DNA from: Georhizobium profundi | GTDB lineage: Bacteria; Pseudomonadota; Alphaproteobacteria; Rhizobiales; Rhizobiaceae | Assembly (NCBI RefSeq): GCF_003952725.1 | Contig: NZ_CP032509.1 | Coordinates: forward strand, 1,016,001-1,080,000 | Direction of reading: 5' to 3' | DNA length: 64,000 nucleotides | Part shown: positions 37,423 through 46,250 of the stretch, in pieces | How the letters are laid out: every line of letters begins with the position of its first letter | Numbering within the stretch: the stretch's first letter is position 1 | Notes under the pieces: generated by a model | What the model saw: only the letters and a program-made list of their open reading frames with translations | Told to the model about the DNA's origin: nothing | The model's database searches: none | Position numbers and translations under genes: made by a program

Positions 37423-37908
37423 TTACTCCGCGGCCTGGCGCTGCTCCTGCGCGCCGGCGGCGGCCAGAACTGCTTTCACGATGTTGTGATAGCCGGTGCA
37501 GCGGCAGATGTTGCCCTCAAGCTCATGGCGGACGGTCTGCTCGTCGAGGTCCGAGCCATGGCGATTGACGATGTCGATCGAGGCCATGATCATGCCTGGC
37601 GTACAGAAGCCGCACTGCAGGCCATGATGCTGCTTGAATGCAGCCTGCATCGGATGCAGTTCACCACCCGTGGCAATGCCTTCGATGGTGACGATGTCGG
37701 TGCCCTCGGCCTGTGCTGCAAGGATCGTGCAGGCCTTCACCGCCTGGCCGTTCATGTGGATGGTGCAGGCCCCGCACTGCGTCGTGTCACAACCGACATG
37801 CGTGCCTGTGAGGCCGAGATTCTCACGAAGGAAATGAACGAGAAGGGTGCGTCCCTCGACCTCGCCTGAGACCTGACGGCCATTCACCTTCATCGCAACT
37901 TTGGTCAT
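37423..37908 (-). CDS. CoxS-like 2Fe-2S subunit of a molybdenum hydroxylase
   Basis: A 161-residue protein with the plant-type [2Fe-2S] ligands [16 protein letters not shown] plus a later Cys, and the second cluster in [13 protein letters not shown] and [16 protein letters not shown] at 37908 has GGAGGA upstream; an upstream in-frame start at 37938 is less likely. First gene of the operon; order S-L-M matches form II clusters (form I is M-S-L). A 120-bp gap separates it from coxL. Confidence 0.93.
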   Translation of the reverse strand: MTKVAMKVNGRQVSGEVEGRTLLVHFLRENLGLTGTHVGCDTTQCGACTIHMNGQAVKACTILAAQAEGTDIVTIEGIATGGELHPMQAAFKQHHGLQCGFCTPGMIMASIDIVNRHGSDLDEQTVRHELEGNICRCTGYHNIVKAVLAAAGAQEQRQAAE

Positions 37909-38239
37909 TCGGGTTCCTCCCCTTGAACTCGCTGTCATTCGTCGACCGAACGTCAGGCGCCCTCAACATCTATCCTGCAGACGACGCCCCGCAGCGATAG
38001 TTTGCGCGGAAGGGATCGTTATGCAAGGTCGACGGCGGACCATGATCGTCGGTGACCTTCTCTTCCTCCCGCACCTTCCGGCTCCTTCAGCCATCGTGCA
38101 TGAGCGTGGCGAACAATGGCACGGCTTGAAGAAAAGGACATTGTACTTTGGATGGTCCGCCATGCGCGGCGCTACGCTTGATCCACGTGCTATCCTTGGA
38201 GAATAGTGGTGGCGGGAAGAGGCGAGAGGCAATGGCTGG
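37909..38239. other. Divergent intergenic region coxS / FIST gene
   Basis: About 330 bp with no gene I would support; one open frame (37901-38206, plus) lacks a ribosome site and has an Arg-rich composition typical of chance frames in GC-rich DNA. It should hold promoters for both directions, but I find no clear hexamers. Confidence 0.45.
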
Positions 38240-39406
38240 ATGACCTGCCATATCACGACCTATGCGTGCGGCATCGTTGCCATCCACGGCAGCGGTCTGG
38301 GGCTTGATGAATTCGCAGGCACGCTCGCCGTCCAGGCCAAGGTTGCCGGTGCCGAACTCGCTTCGCTCTTTTTCTCCCAAGATGCCATCGATGCGCACCA
38401 GATCGCAGCGAACATGGCCGAACACGCGCCAGGTCTGCGCTATGTGGGCTGCTCGACAGCAGGCGAAATCACACCGGACGGTTACGGCGAAGGGTCGATC
38501 ATCGCCATGCTGTTTCCCTCCGACAAGTTCAGCGCTTCCGCCTGCCTGATCCGCGACATCTCCACCGCCCGCATGGAGAGCGTGGTCAAGGATGTGCGGG
38601 AACTGCGTCGAAGCTTCGAGCCGAAGCGGTTCGCCGGCGGGCGCACCTTCGGGGTCGTGCTGATCGATGGGCTGTCGCGCGCCGAAGAGGCGGTGACATC
38701 GGCGCTTTACTGGAGCCTCGACGAAATTCCGTTGGTGGGCGGTTCGGCCGGCGACAATCTTCGGTTCGAGAAAACGACGCTCATTCACAACGGCAATGTG
38801 GTGTCCGACTGCGCGATCCTGATGCTGGTGCACAGCGCAGTGCCGTTCGATGTCTTCAAGACGGAGAACTTCAATCCGACGAGCCGGAAGCTCGTCGTCA
38901 CCGCGTCCGATCCGGACACGCGCACCGTCCATGAGATCAATGCCGAGCCGGCTGCTGCGGCCTATGCCCAGGCCATCGGCCTCGATGCGGGGTCGCTGAC
39001 GCCGATGAGCTTTGCGTCCTATCCTCTCGTCGTGCGGGTCGGCGGAGAGTATTTCTGTCGCTCGATCCAGAAGGCAAACGAAGACGGATCGCTGACGTTC
39101 TTCTGTGCGATCGACAACGGGATCGTTCTGACACTCGCCGAGCCCATGGGCATGGTGGAGTCCACGCGGGCAAAACTGCACGACGTGGCGGCGGGGCTCG
39201 GCGGGATCGATGTCGTACTCGGCTTCGATTGCGTCCTGCGGCGTCTCGACGCGCAGAACCGGCAAAGTCTCGCCGCGATCTCGTCGCTCTATCGTGAGAA
39301 CAACATCATCGGATTTGGAACTTACGGCGAGCAATATCGGTCGATGCACCTCAACCAGACATTTACCGGGATCGCCTTCGCGGCGAGCTCGGCGGCATCG
39401 GAGTGA
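38240..39406 (+). CDS. FIST-domain sensory protein
   Basis: A 388-residue soluble protein with FIST_N (about residues 30-220, including YVGCSTAGEITPDGYGEGSI and PLVGGSAGDN) and FIST_C (about 225-370, ending in RENNIIGFGTYGEQY). FIST domains are thought to bind small ligands, perhaps amino acids, and act as input modules. Its stop lies just before the ATG of a histidine kinase that has no sensor domain of its own, so it likely supplies the signal for that kinase. No signal peptide. Confidence 0.88.
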   Translation: MTCHITTYACGIVAIHGSGLGLDEFAGTLAVQAKVAGAELASLFFSQDAIDAHQIAANMAEHAPGLRYVGCSTAGEITPDGYGEGSIIAMLFPSDKFSASACLIRDISTARMESVVKDVRELRRSFEPKRFAGGRTFGVVLIDGLSRAEEAVTSALYWSLDEIPLVGGSAGDNLRFEKTTLIHNGNVVSDCAILMLVHSAVPFDVFKTENFNPTSRKLVVTASDPDTRTVHEINAEPAAAAYAQAIGLDAGSLTPMSFASYPLVVRVGGEYFCRSIQKANEDGSLTFFCAIDNGIVLTLAEPMGMVESTRAKLHDVAAGLGGIDVVLGFDCVLRRLDAQNRQSLAAISSLYRENNIIGFGTYGEQYRSMHLNQTFTGIAFAASSAASE

Positions 39407-39411
39407 AGCGG

Positions 39412-40773
39412 ATGCGCGATACGCTCGGGATCGATGATGTCGAGAAGCTACGCAAGATCAACATGGCCCTCATCGAGCGCGTCGAGCGGTCCATGGATCA
39501 GCAGGGCAATGCGTTTTCACTGTTTCAGACCGCGATCGGTCTCGAAGCGCAGGTGCGGCAGCGCACCGATGAGTTGACGAGCGCATTGCGACGGATCGAA
39601 CAGACCAACCGCGCTCTGAACGCCGCCAAGGAAGCAGCCGAAGCGGCCAATATTTCCAAGACGCGCTTCATTGCGGCTGCAAGCCACGACGTGTTGCAGC
39701 CTCTCAATGCCGCGCATTTGTCGATTTCCGCGCTGGCAGACCTGCAAACGAGCGATCAGGGCAAGAAGCTTGCCCGACAGGTCGAGCAATCGCTCGACAC
39801 CATGAACGAACTTTTGCGCACGCTGCTCGATATCGCCAAGCTCGACAGCGGCGTGATGAAGCCGGACATCGTGAACCTGCCGCTCGACGCGCTGCTCGGC
39901 AGCCTGAGCAGCGACTTTCAGCAGATCGCCGCCGCCAAGGGCCTGCATATCCGCTTTCGTCCGACCGATGCGATCGTGCGTTCGGACCGCGGAATGCTGC
40001 GTCGGGTGCTGCAGAACATCATTTCCAACGCCATCCACTATACCAGTCGGGGTGGGGTGCTGATCGGTGCCCGCAAGCGCGGGGCATTGTTGCGCATCGA
40101 CATCGTCGATACCGGCATTGGGATCGCCGAGGACCAATACGAGGCGATCTTCGAGGAGTTCCATCGCGGCACGATGCCGGCAGGCGGTGAACTCGGCGGC
40201 ACGCCGGGGCTTGGGCTAGGACTGTCGATCGTGCAGCGGATGGTGTCGGCGCTTGGTCACCACATCACCTTCACCTCGCGGCCTGGCCACGGCACGGCGT
40301 TTCACCTTTACGTACCGTTTGGCCAGCCCGATCTCGTGCGCGGACAGACCCGCGAGTATGCGCCAAGGCTGCCGATCTCCAACCATCTCTTCGGAGCCAA
40401 TGTGCTTCTGATCGAGAACGACCGATCGGTCATGGAAGCGATGCTGACCCTTCTGGAAAGCTGGCACTGTTCGGTCAGGATCGCGAGCCACAGCAGCGAG
40501 GCGATCGGGCTACTTGCCGATCCGGCGTGGCGGCCGGACATCGTGATCGCCGACCAGCATCTGGACCACGGCGATCTGGGCTCCGTCACCATCGAACACA
40601 TCCGCTATTATCTTCGCCGGCAGCTTCCGGCTCTCATCGTGACCGCCGACCCGTCGGCCGGCCTCGAAGCGCGCTGCAGGACCCGAGAGATCGAGGTCAT
40701 GTACAAACCGCTGAAACCAGCCGAGTTCCGAGCCCTGGTCGAGCATCTGCTTGCGGCGGGCAGGGTGGAGTGA
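39412..40773 (+). CDS. Hybrid sensor histidine kinase with C-terminal receiver
   Basis: A 453-residue cytoplasmic kinase: N-terminal coiled coil (about residues 30-85), HisKA with phosphorylated His in AASHDVLQPLNAA, HATPase with NIISNAIHYTS, DTGIGIAEDQY and GLGLGLSIVQRM, and a receiver (about 325-445) with Asp in IVIADQHLD and Lys in MYKPLKP. No transmembrane segment. ATG at 39412 is preferred over GTG at 39403 because GGAG is 8 nt away. Coupled to the FIST gene and convergent with a LuxR-type regulator, its probable partner. Confidence 0.92.
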   Translation: MRDTLGIDDVEKLRKINMALIERVERSMDQQGNAFSLFQTAIGLEAQVRQRTDELTSALRRIEQTNRALNAAKEAAEAANISKTRFIAAASHDVLQPLNAAHLSISALADLQTSDQGKKLARQVEQSLDTMNELLRTLLDIAKLDSGVMKPDIVNLPLDALLGSLSSDFQQIAAAKGLHIRFRPTDAIVRSDRGMLRRVLQNIISNAIHYTSRGGVLIGARKRGALLRIDIVDTGIGIAEDQYEAIFEEFHRGTMPAGGELGGTPGLGLGLSIVQRMVSALGHHITFTSRPGHGTAFHLYVPFGQPDLVRGQTREYAPRLPISNHLFGANVLLIENDRSVMEAMLTLLESWHCSVRIASHSSEAIGLLADPAWRPDIVIADQHLDHGDLGSVTIEHIRYYLRRQLPALIVTADPSAGLEARCRTREIEVMYKPLKPAEFRALVEHLLAAGRVE

Positions 40774-40794
40774 GCGTGGTCTGGCGAAAAGAGC

Positions 40795-41463
40795 TCAGGA
40801 ATTATCGCGCGCGAACGCGTTCAGGTCGGCGATATCGAGTTTCGTCATCTCGATGACGGCCTGGGTGCGGCTGTACACGTTCAGCTTTCGCAGGATCTCG
40901 GAGACATGGGCCTTGATTGTGGTTTCGCCCACGCCGAGTTCGTAGGCGATCTGCTTGTTCAAAAGCCCCTCGCGGAGCATTTGAAGCACGCGCAATTGCT
41001 GAGGTGTCAGCGTTGCGACCCTGCTGATCATGGCCTTGCGCCCGCTGTTGTCCACATGATCGCTCGGAGGTTCGTAAAACTCCGGTACGTAGACTGCACC
41101 CGCCATCACGCGCTGAACAGCGATGGTCAGTTCCTGTTTGCGTACGGATTTCGGGATGTAACCGGCAGCGCCATAGGACAGCGCTTCAGAAATGATCCGC
41201 GAATCCTCGTGACCTGAAATGACCACGACCGGAACACGCGGAAACTTGGAACGGATGGCGAGCAGTCCCTCGAAGCCCGTCACGCCCGGGATGGCCAGGT
41301 CGAGCAGGACGAGGTCGAACGTCTTGTGCTCGTTGAGGATCGTCAGCGCGCTTTGGAAATCCGCAGCGTCCACGGTCTGTATTTCCGGCCCCGCCAGAGC
41401 AAGAGCGCTGGTGAGTGCTTCTCGGAAGAGCGGATGATCGTCGACAATCAGAAAGCGTGGCAT
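40795..41463 (-). CDS. LuxR/NarL-type response regulator
   Basis: A 222-residue two-domain regulator. Receiver: acidic pair in IVDDHPLFREAL, Asp in LVLLDLAIPG, Lys in GYIPKSVR. Output: LuxR HTH LTPQQLRVLQMLREGLLNKQ and GVGETTIKAHVSEILRKL. It ends 21 bp from the kinase gene on the opposite strand, so it is likely its target. Such FIST-HK-LuxR sets occur near redox-enzyme genes such as alcohol dehydrogenases; the coxSLM-like operon next door is a candidate target by position only. Confidence 0.92.
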   Translation of the reverse strand: MPRFLIVDDHPLFREALTSALALAGPEIQTVDAADFQSALTILNEHKTFDLVLLDLAIPGVTGFEGLLAIRSKFPRVPVVVISGHEDSRIISEALSYGAAGYIPKSVRKQELTIAVQRVMAGAVYVPEFYEPPSDHVDNSGRKAMISRVATLTPQQLRVLQMLREGLLNKQIAYELGVGETTIKAHVSEILRKLNVYSRTQAVIEMTKLDIADLNAFARDNS

Positions 41464-41778
41464 CCAGACCCCTTAAATCGGCTCGACGCATTCGTCACGT
41501 ATAAAATTGGGACTTTATACTTTGCGGTTCCTGGAACCATTACCTTGCCAAAACTGTTTCGAAGCCCAGTTATCGAATCCGGGCTGGCTGGAATACGTTG
41601 CGACTGAACAAATTTTTTGCATCTGCGAAGTAGCCTTCACGGCATGTTACAGTGAAAGCGAAAATGTTGCAGGCGCGGACGCAACCATCCCTCTGAAATC
41701 CCATTGTGTTTCCTAAATTACCCGATAACGCTGCTGCCGATTGGTGCGGCGCACAAAAGTCGCGTTCGGAGTGGTGTG
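41464..41778. other. Divergent intergenic region regulator / ndvA
   Basis: About 315 bp, clearly AT-richer than the surroundings, with no supported gene. It contains the inverted repeat at 41499-41520 and should hold the promoters of both the regulator and ndvA. Confidence 0.5.
41499..41520. promoter_or_regulatory. Inverted repeat upstream of the LuxR-type regulator
   Basis: GTATAAA (41499-41505) and TTTATAC (41514-41520) are separated by 8 nt, 36-57 bp before the regulator start. Position and symmetry suit an autoregulatory site, but this is inference. Confidence 0.4.
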
Positions 41779-43545
41779 ATGTCTTTGACTGAGATTTATT
41801 GGCGGGCCCTGCGTTACCTTGGGCACCAGCGCACGGGCGTTCTGTTCGTCTGCGCGGCCAATATCGTTCTGGCGGTGGTAACGATTGCCGAGCCCATTCT
41901 TTTCGGTCGCGTCATCGATGCCATCGCCGAAAAGCAGGGCATCTTCGCCACGCTTGGCCTTTGGGCCGGTTTCGGCGTCTTCAACATCGTCGCTTTCGTC
42001 ATCGTCGCCCGCAGCGCCGACCGCCTGGCCCATCAGCGCCGGGTTCAGGTTCTCGGCGATTCCTTCGAACGCGTCATCCGCATGCCGCTCTCTTGGCACC
42101 ATGAGAAGGGCACGTCGAACGCATTGCATACCATGCTGCGCGCGGTCGACACGCTGTTCGGCCTGTGGCTCGAGTTCATGCGCACGCATTTGACGACGGC
42201 GGTCGCGCTCGTCCTCCTGGTGCCGACGGCGCTCGTCATGGATTTGCGCCTCACAATGGTGCTGTTCGTTCTCGGCGCGCTTTATTTCATGATCGGCCGC
42301 TTCGTCATGAAGCGCACCAAGGAAGGTCAGGCGGCCGTCGAGCGCTACCATCACGACGTGTTCGGCCATGTGAGCGACTGCATCTCGAACGTTTCCGTGC
42401 TGCAGAGCTACAACCGCATGGACAGCGAGGTGCGCCAGCTGCGCATCCACACATCCCGTCTGATCAACGCACAGTTCCCGGTGCTGGACTGGTGGGCTCT
42501 CGCCAGCGGCCTGCATCGCATGGCGTCGACGATCTCCATGATCGTCATCCTCTTGATCGGCGCCATGTTGGTGTCTGCAGGCGAATTGCGTGTCGGCGAC
42601 GTGGTGGCCTTTGTCGGTTTCGCCAATCTCTTGATCGGCCGTCTCGACCAGATCATGCAGTTCGTGAACCAGGTGTTCGAGGCACGCGCCAAGCTCGTCG
42701 ATTTCTATGCGCTCGAAGATGCCGCTCCCGCGCTGGACGAGGCAGAGCAGGGCCGTGACATCGGTCGCGTCGAAGGTCACGTCCGCTTCGAGAACGTCTC
42801 GTTCTCGTTCCCGAATTCCGGCCATGGCATTTTCGATCTGTCGTTCGAGATTCCTGCCGGCAAGACGGTCGCGATCGTCGGACCGACGGGTGCCGGCAAG
42901 ACGACGCTGATCAACATGCTTCAGCGGGTCAACGATCCGGCAGAAGGTCGCATTCTCATCGACGGCATCGATGTGCGGACGGCAACGCGCCGTTCGCTGC
43001 GCGACAACATCGCCACCGTCTTCCAGGATGCCGGGCTGCTAAACCGCTCGATTGAGGAAAACATTCGCCTCGGTCGGTCGGAAGCCGGTGATGACGAGGT
43101 TCTGCGTGCTGCACAGGCGGCGGCGGCCGATGGTTTTATCCACGGCAAGGCTCAAGGCTTTGCGACGTTGGTAGGCGAGCGCGGCGGTCAGCTTTCCGGT
43201 GGCGAGCGCCAACGTATCGCCATTGCCCGGGCCGTGCTGAAGGATGCGCCGATCCTCGTTCTCGATGAGGCAACAAGCGCGCTCGACGTCGAAACTGAAC
43301 AGCGCGTCAAGGAAGCGATCGACGAACTGCGGCGCGACCGCACGACGTTCATCATCGCGCACCGCCTTTCGACGGTGAAGGACGCCGACTTCGTGATGTT
43401 CCTCGACCAAGGGCGTCTCGTGGAAGCTGGATCGTTCGGTGAACTTGCTGCGTCGAGCGGACGCTTTGCGGCGCTGCTCCGTGCTGGCGGGCTGTTGACC
43501 GACGACGAAGTCCGGCGCGTTAGCCACCTGGCGGCTGCCGCTTAA
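41779..43545 (+). CDS. ndvA: Cyclic beta-1,2-glucan ABC exporter
   Basis: A 588-residue half-transporter with an N-terminal six-helix domain and a C-terminal ATPase. Walker A VGPTGAGKTTLINML, signature LSGGERQRIAIARAVL, Walker B ILVLDEATSALD and switch His in FIIAHRLST are intact. The opening MSLTEIYWRALRYLG and the WWALASGLHRMAST segment resemble NdvA/ChvA. ATG at 41779 is the family-like start. It exports the glucan made by NdvB, whose gene ends at the left edge of the window, over 40 kb away. Confidence 0.9.
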   Translation: MSLTEIYWRALRYLGHQRTGVLFVCAANIVLAVVTIAEPILFGRVIDAIAEKQGIFATLGLWAGFGVFNIVAFVIVARSADRLAHQRRVQVLGDSFERVIRMPLSWHHEKGTSNALHTMLRAVDTLFGLWLEFMRTHLTTAVALVLLVPTALVMDLRLTMVLFVLGALYFMIGRFVMKRTKEGQAAVERYHHDVFGHVSDCISNVSVLQSYNRMDSEVRQLRIHTSRLINAQFPVLDWWALASGLHRMASTISMIVILLIGAMLVSAGELRVGDVVAFVGFANLLIGRLDQIMQFVNQVFEARAKLVDFYALEDAAPALDEAEQGRDIGRVEGHVRFENVSFSFPNSGHGIFDLSFEIPAGKTVAIVGPTGAGKTTLINMLQRVNDPAEGRILIDGIDVRTATRRSLRDNIATVFQDAGLLNRSIEENIRLGRSEAGDDEVLRAAQAAAADGFIHGKAQGFATLVGERGGQLSGGERQRIAIARAVLKDAPILVLDEATSALDVETEQRVKEAIDELRRDRTTFIIAHRLSTVKDADFVMFLDQGRLVEAGSFGELAASSGRFAALLRAGGLLTDDEVRRVSHLAAAA

Positions 43546-43585
43546 ACGACTGTGATTTCGATAATCCAGTTCGTTGCCCGTCGCG

Positions 43586-44155
43586 TCAGGTGGGCGACAA
43601 TCCCAATTCCGACCAGCGCTCCAGATAAATCCGGAACCAGGGCGTGATGCTCTCCGGGTTCAGCCGCGCTTCTTTTTGCAGCTCAGCGATTTCCACCCAG
43701 CGAACCTTGTCGACTTCCGTCGGATCGAACGGGATAACAGCGTCGGGATCTTCGACAGTGCCTTCGAACACGTGAACCCGCTCGTGCTCCGTCAGCCCTT
43801 GACCGACATCGGCCATGTACTCGATCACCGCGCGCGGCTGTAGATCGATTTCCAGGCCGAGCTCTTCCCACAACCGGCGGGTCGCGCAGTCTGAAGGGTC
43901 TTCCTGCCAGTCGGGATGGGTGCAGCAGGTGTTCGCCCACTGGCCTGGGCTGTGATATTTGCCGCCGGCGCGCCGCTGGACGAGCAGCCGGTTTCTACTG
44001 AAGACGAAAGCCGAGATTGCCAGATGCTTGATGCCGCGCCGATGCGCATCGAGCTTTTCGACAGGGTAGAGCGCGCCATCATCGTCGATCGCAGCGATGA
44101 TCCGATCGTCCCCACAGCGGGTCGTGACAGGGGAACGCATCAACGGCAACGGCAT
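43586..44155 (-). CDS. idi: Isopentenyl-diphosphate delta-isomerase, type I
   Basis: A 189-residue Nudix-fold isomerase that converts IPP to DMAPP. The active-site Cys is in NTCCTHPDW, and the Nudix-like segment is ATRRLWEELGLEIDL; the late Glu is in EHERVHVFEG. ATG at 44155 has GGGGAGAG just upstream. Last gene of the bchF-to-idi superoperon, 39 bp after hemA copy 2, so IPP balance is tied to pigment synthesis. Confidence 0.94.
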   Translation of the reverse strand: MPLPLMRSPVTTRCGDDRIIAAIDDDGALYPVEKLDAHRRGIKHLAISAFVFSRNRLLVQRRAGGKYHSPGQWANTCCTHPDWQEDPSDCATRRLWEELGLEIDLQPRAVIEYMADVGQGLTEHERVHVFEGTVEDPDAVIPFDPTEVDKVRWVEIAELQKEARLNPESITPWFRIYLERWSELGLSPT

Positions 44156-44194
44156 ATGCTCTCCCCTCAGATCATGGCGACTGCGTGTCTTGCT

Positions 44195-45412
44195 TCAGGC
44201 GACAGCGCGCGACAAGGCGCAGTGTGACCAGAGGTCGCTCAACGCATGCAGCATATCGGCCATCGCCCCATCGTCATGCACCGGGGACGGCGTGATGCGC
44301 AAGCGCTCCGTCTTCTTCGGGACCGTCGGATAGTTGATCGGCTGAACGTAGATGCCGTAATTGTCGAGCAGCAGGTCCGACAGCCATTTGCACTTTGTCG
44401 GATCGCCGACCATCACCGGCACGATGTGGCTTGGGTTCGGCAGATAGGGCACCCCGATGGCATTGAGCCCCTGACGGAACTTCGCCACACGATCCTGGTG
44501 GCGCAGGCGCTCGAACTGGCTCTGCTTCAGGTGCTGGATCGAAGCCAACGCACCGGCGGCAAGCGCCGGCGGCAATGCAGTGGTGAAGATGAAGCCGGAG
44601 GCGAAGGAGCGCACGAAGTCGCAGAGCGCGGTGGAGGCGGCAATATAGCCACCCATCACGCCGAACGCCTTGCCGAGCGTGCCTTCGATCACCGTCAGGC
44701 GGTGCATCAGGCCTTCGCGTTCGGCAATGCCGCCGCCGCGCGGGCCGTAGAGGCCGACGCCGTGCACTTCGTCGAGATAGGTCATGGCGCCGAACTCGTC
44801 GGCGACGTCACAGATCTCCTTGATCGGCGCAATGTCGCCATCCATCGAATAGACGCTTTCGAAGGCGATCAGCTTCGGCGCCTTCGGATCGGCAGCTGCG
44901 AGCTTGGCGCGCAGATCGGCGACGTCGTTGTGCTTCCAGATGACGCGTGCGGCTTTCGAATGACGAATGCCTTCGATCATGGAGGCATGGTTCAGCGCGT
45001 CGGAAAAGACGATGCAGCCGGGGATCTTCGAGGCGAGCGTGCCGAGGGCAGCCCAGTTGGACACATAGCCAGAGGTGAAGAGGAGTGCGGATTCCTTGCC
45101 GTGAAGATCGGCGAGCTCCTGCTCCAGGAGCACGTGGTAGTGGTTGGTGCCGGAAATGTTGCGGGTGCCGCCGGCGCCTGCGCCACAGCGGTCGATCGCT
45201 TCCTTCATGGCCGCGACCACCTTCGGGTGCTGGCCCATGCCGAGATAGTCGTTCGAGCACCAGACGGTGACGCTCTGCTCGCCATTTTCCGTGAAGCGGG
45301 TCGCGTGCGGGAATGATCCATTCCGACGTTCGATGTCGGCAAAAACGCGGTAATTGCCTTCTTTGCGGAGGTCCTCCAATTGGCCTGCAAAGAAACTTTC
45401 GAAATCCATCAT
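44195..45412 (-). CDS. hemA: 5-aminolevulinate synthase, copy 2 (photosynthesis-operon copy)
   Basis: A 405-residue ALA synthase with the same catalytic blocks as copy 1 (PLP Lys248 in [13 protein letters not shown]). It lies 15 bp after puhE and 39 bp before idi, a position used by hemA in several PGCs. ATG at 45412 has GGAGGA 6 nt upstream. The central 250 residues differ from copy 1 by one residue (ADEF against AEEF), while the first 40 and last 120 residues differ at many places. It probably meets the raised demand for bacteriochlorophyll. Confidence 0.95.
   Translation of the reverse strand: MMDFESFFAGQLEDLRKEGNYRVFADIERRNGSFPHATRFTENGEQSVTVWCSNDYLGMGQHPKVVAAMKEAIDRCGAGAGGTRNISGTNHYHVLLEQELADLHGKESALLFTSGYVSNWAALGTLASKIPGCIVFSDALNHASMIEGIRHSKAARVIWKHNDVADLRAKLAAADPKAPKLIAFESVYSMDGDIAPIKEICDVADEFGAMTYLDEVHGVGLYGPRGGGIAEREGLMHRLTVIEGTLGKAFGVMGGYIAASTALCDFVRSFASGFIFTTALPPALAAGALASIQHLKQSQFERLRHQDRVAKFRQGLNAIGVPYLPNPSHIVPVMVGDPTKCKWLSDLLLDNYGIYVQPINYPTVPKKTERLRITPSPVHDDGAMADMLHALSDLWSHCALSRAVA
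44556..45310. repeat. hemA near-identical tract, copy 2
   Basis: Direct repeat partner of 32908-33662. The sharp borders, with diverged gene ends on both sides, indicate gene conversion between two older paralogues and not a fresh whole-gene duplication. Confidence 0.92.
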
Positions 45413-45427
45413 CGCGTTTTCCTCCCC

Positions 45428-46240
45428 CTACTCGACATGAACTTTAGCGGGTGCGACGGGCGCTTTCGCGCCAAGTTGTGTCGCCCCGACCCCAGACCGG
45501 CTCCAGTTCCAGATCGCGTCCACCGGCAGCGGCAGGACGAGGAACCAATGCTCGACAACGGCAAGAACCAGAAGCGTCAGAAGCAGCGTCAGGCCGGCGA
45601 TTTGCGCGGCATCACTTGCGTCGATGAGGGCTAGGCCCATCGCTGTGGCGATGACTGTCGAGATGGTGATCGAAACCGGAAAGAAAGCGTTCATCGAACG
45701 CTTTCGTAAGAAGCTTTTCAGATAGGCAAGATGCGGCGGCAAAAGGCTTTCGCCAAGATTGCGCACCCCGAAATGCAGGTTGAGCTTGGCGCTGGCGCGC
45801 ATGCCCCACAGGATCATGAAGGTCCAGAAACCCACCTGGTTTTCCGCACTCCAAGTCAACAAGGCGATGACGATCGCCGCCGCGACGATCAACAGTTCGT
45901 GCCAGATGATCGCGCCGATGGCGTGCCCCATATGGGCGAGCCCGCTGCAATGGGCGTGGCAGGGTCGCGTCCGCGTCCCCGTCACGAAGCCCATGAGGAA
46001 ACTCATCTCGACGAAGGCCCAGATGGCCAGTGCGCTGGTGAAAGCGCCATAGACCGCCGAAACGCCCGCTTGCGTTCCGGTCCAGGCGATACCGACAAGA
46101 CCCGCAACCAACATCACCGTCGCCCCGGCCATACTGAAACCGTATGTGCGCCGGGGTAGCCCATCCAGGAAAAGGATCGCTCCTGTGGCGAACCACCAGA
46201 GGAACAGGGCGTAGGCGATGGGTGCGAGATAAGCGCTCAC
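45428..46240 (-). CDS. puhE: PuhE, DUF3623 membrane protein
   Basis: A 270-residue membrane protein with about seven helices. It begins VSAYLAPIAYALFLWWFATG and GLPRRTYGFS, as in PuhE. Conserved charged parts include WHELLIVAAA, WGMRASAKLNLHFGVRN and SFLRKRSMNAFFP. GTG at 46240 fits the family N-terminus; an ATG at 46291 would lie inside acsF. PuhE influences bacteriochlorophyll production and RC assembly; mechanism unknown. It lies between acsF (10 bp) and hemA (15 bp). Confidence 0.88.
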   Translation of the reverse strand: MSAYLAPIAYALFLWWFATGAILFLDGLPRRTYGFSMAGATVMLVAGLVGIAWTGTQAGVSAVYGAFTSALAIWAFVEMSFLMGFVTGTRTRPCHAHCSGLAHMGHAIGAIIWHELLIVAAAIVIALLTWSAENQVGFWTFMILWGMRASAKLNLHFGVRNLGESLLPPHLAYLKSFLRKRSMNAFFPVSITISTVIATAMGLALIDASDAAQIAGLTLLLTLLVLAVVEHWFLVLPLPVDAIWNWSRSGVGATQLGAKAPVAPAKVHVE

Positions 46241-46250
46241 GGCTTTTTGC

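Noticed and set aside
37901..38206. 101-codon plus-strand frame between coxS and the FIST gene
   Set aside because: No Shine-Dalgarno, overlaps the coxS start region, and composition is that of a chance frame.
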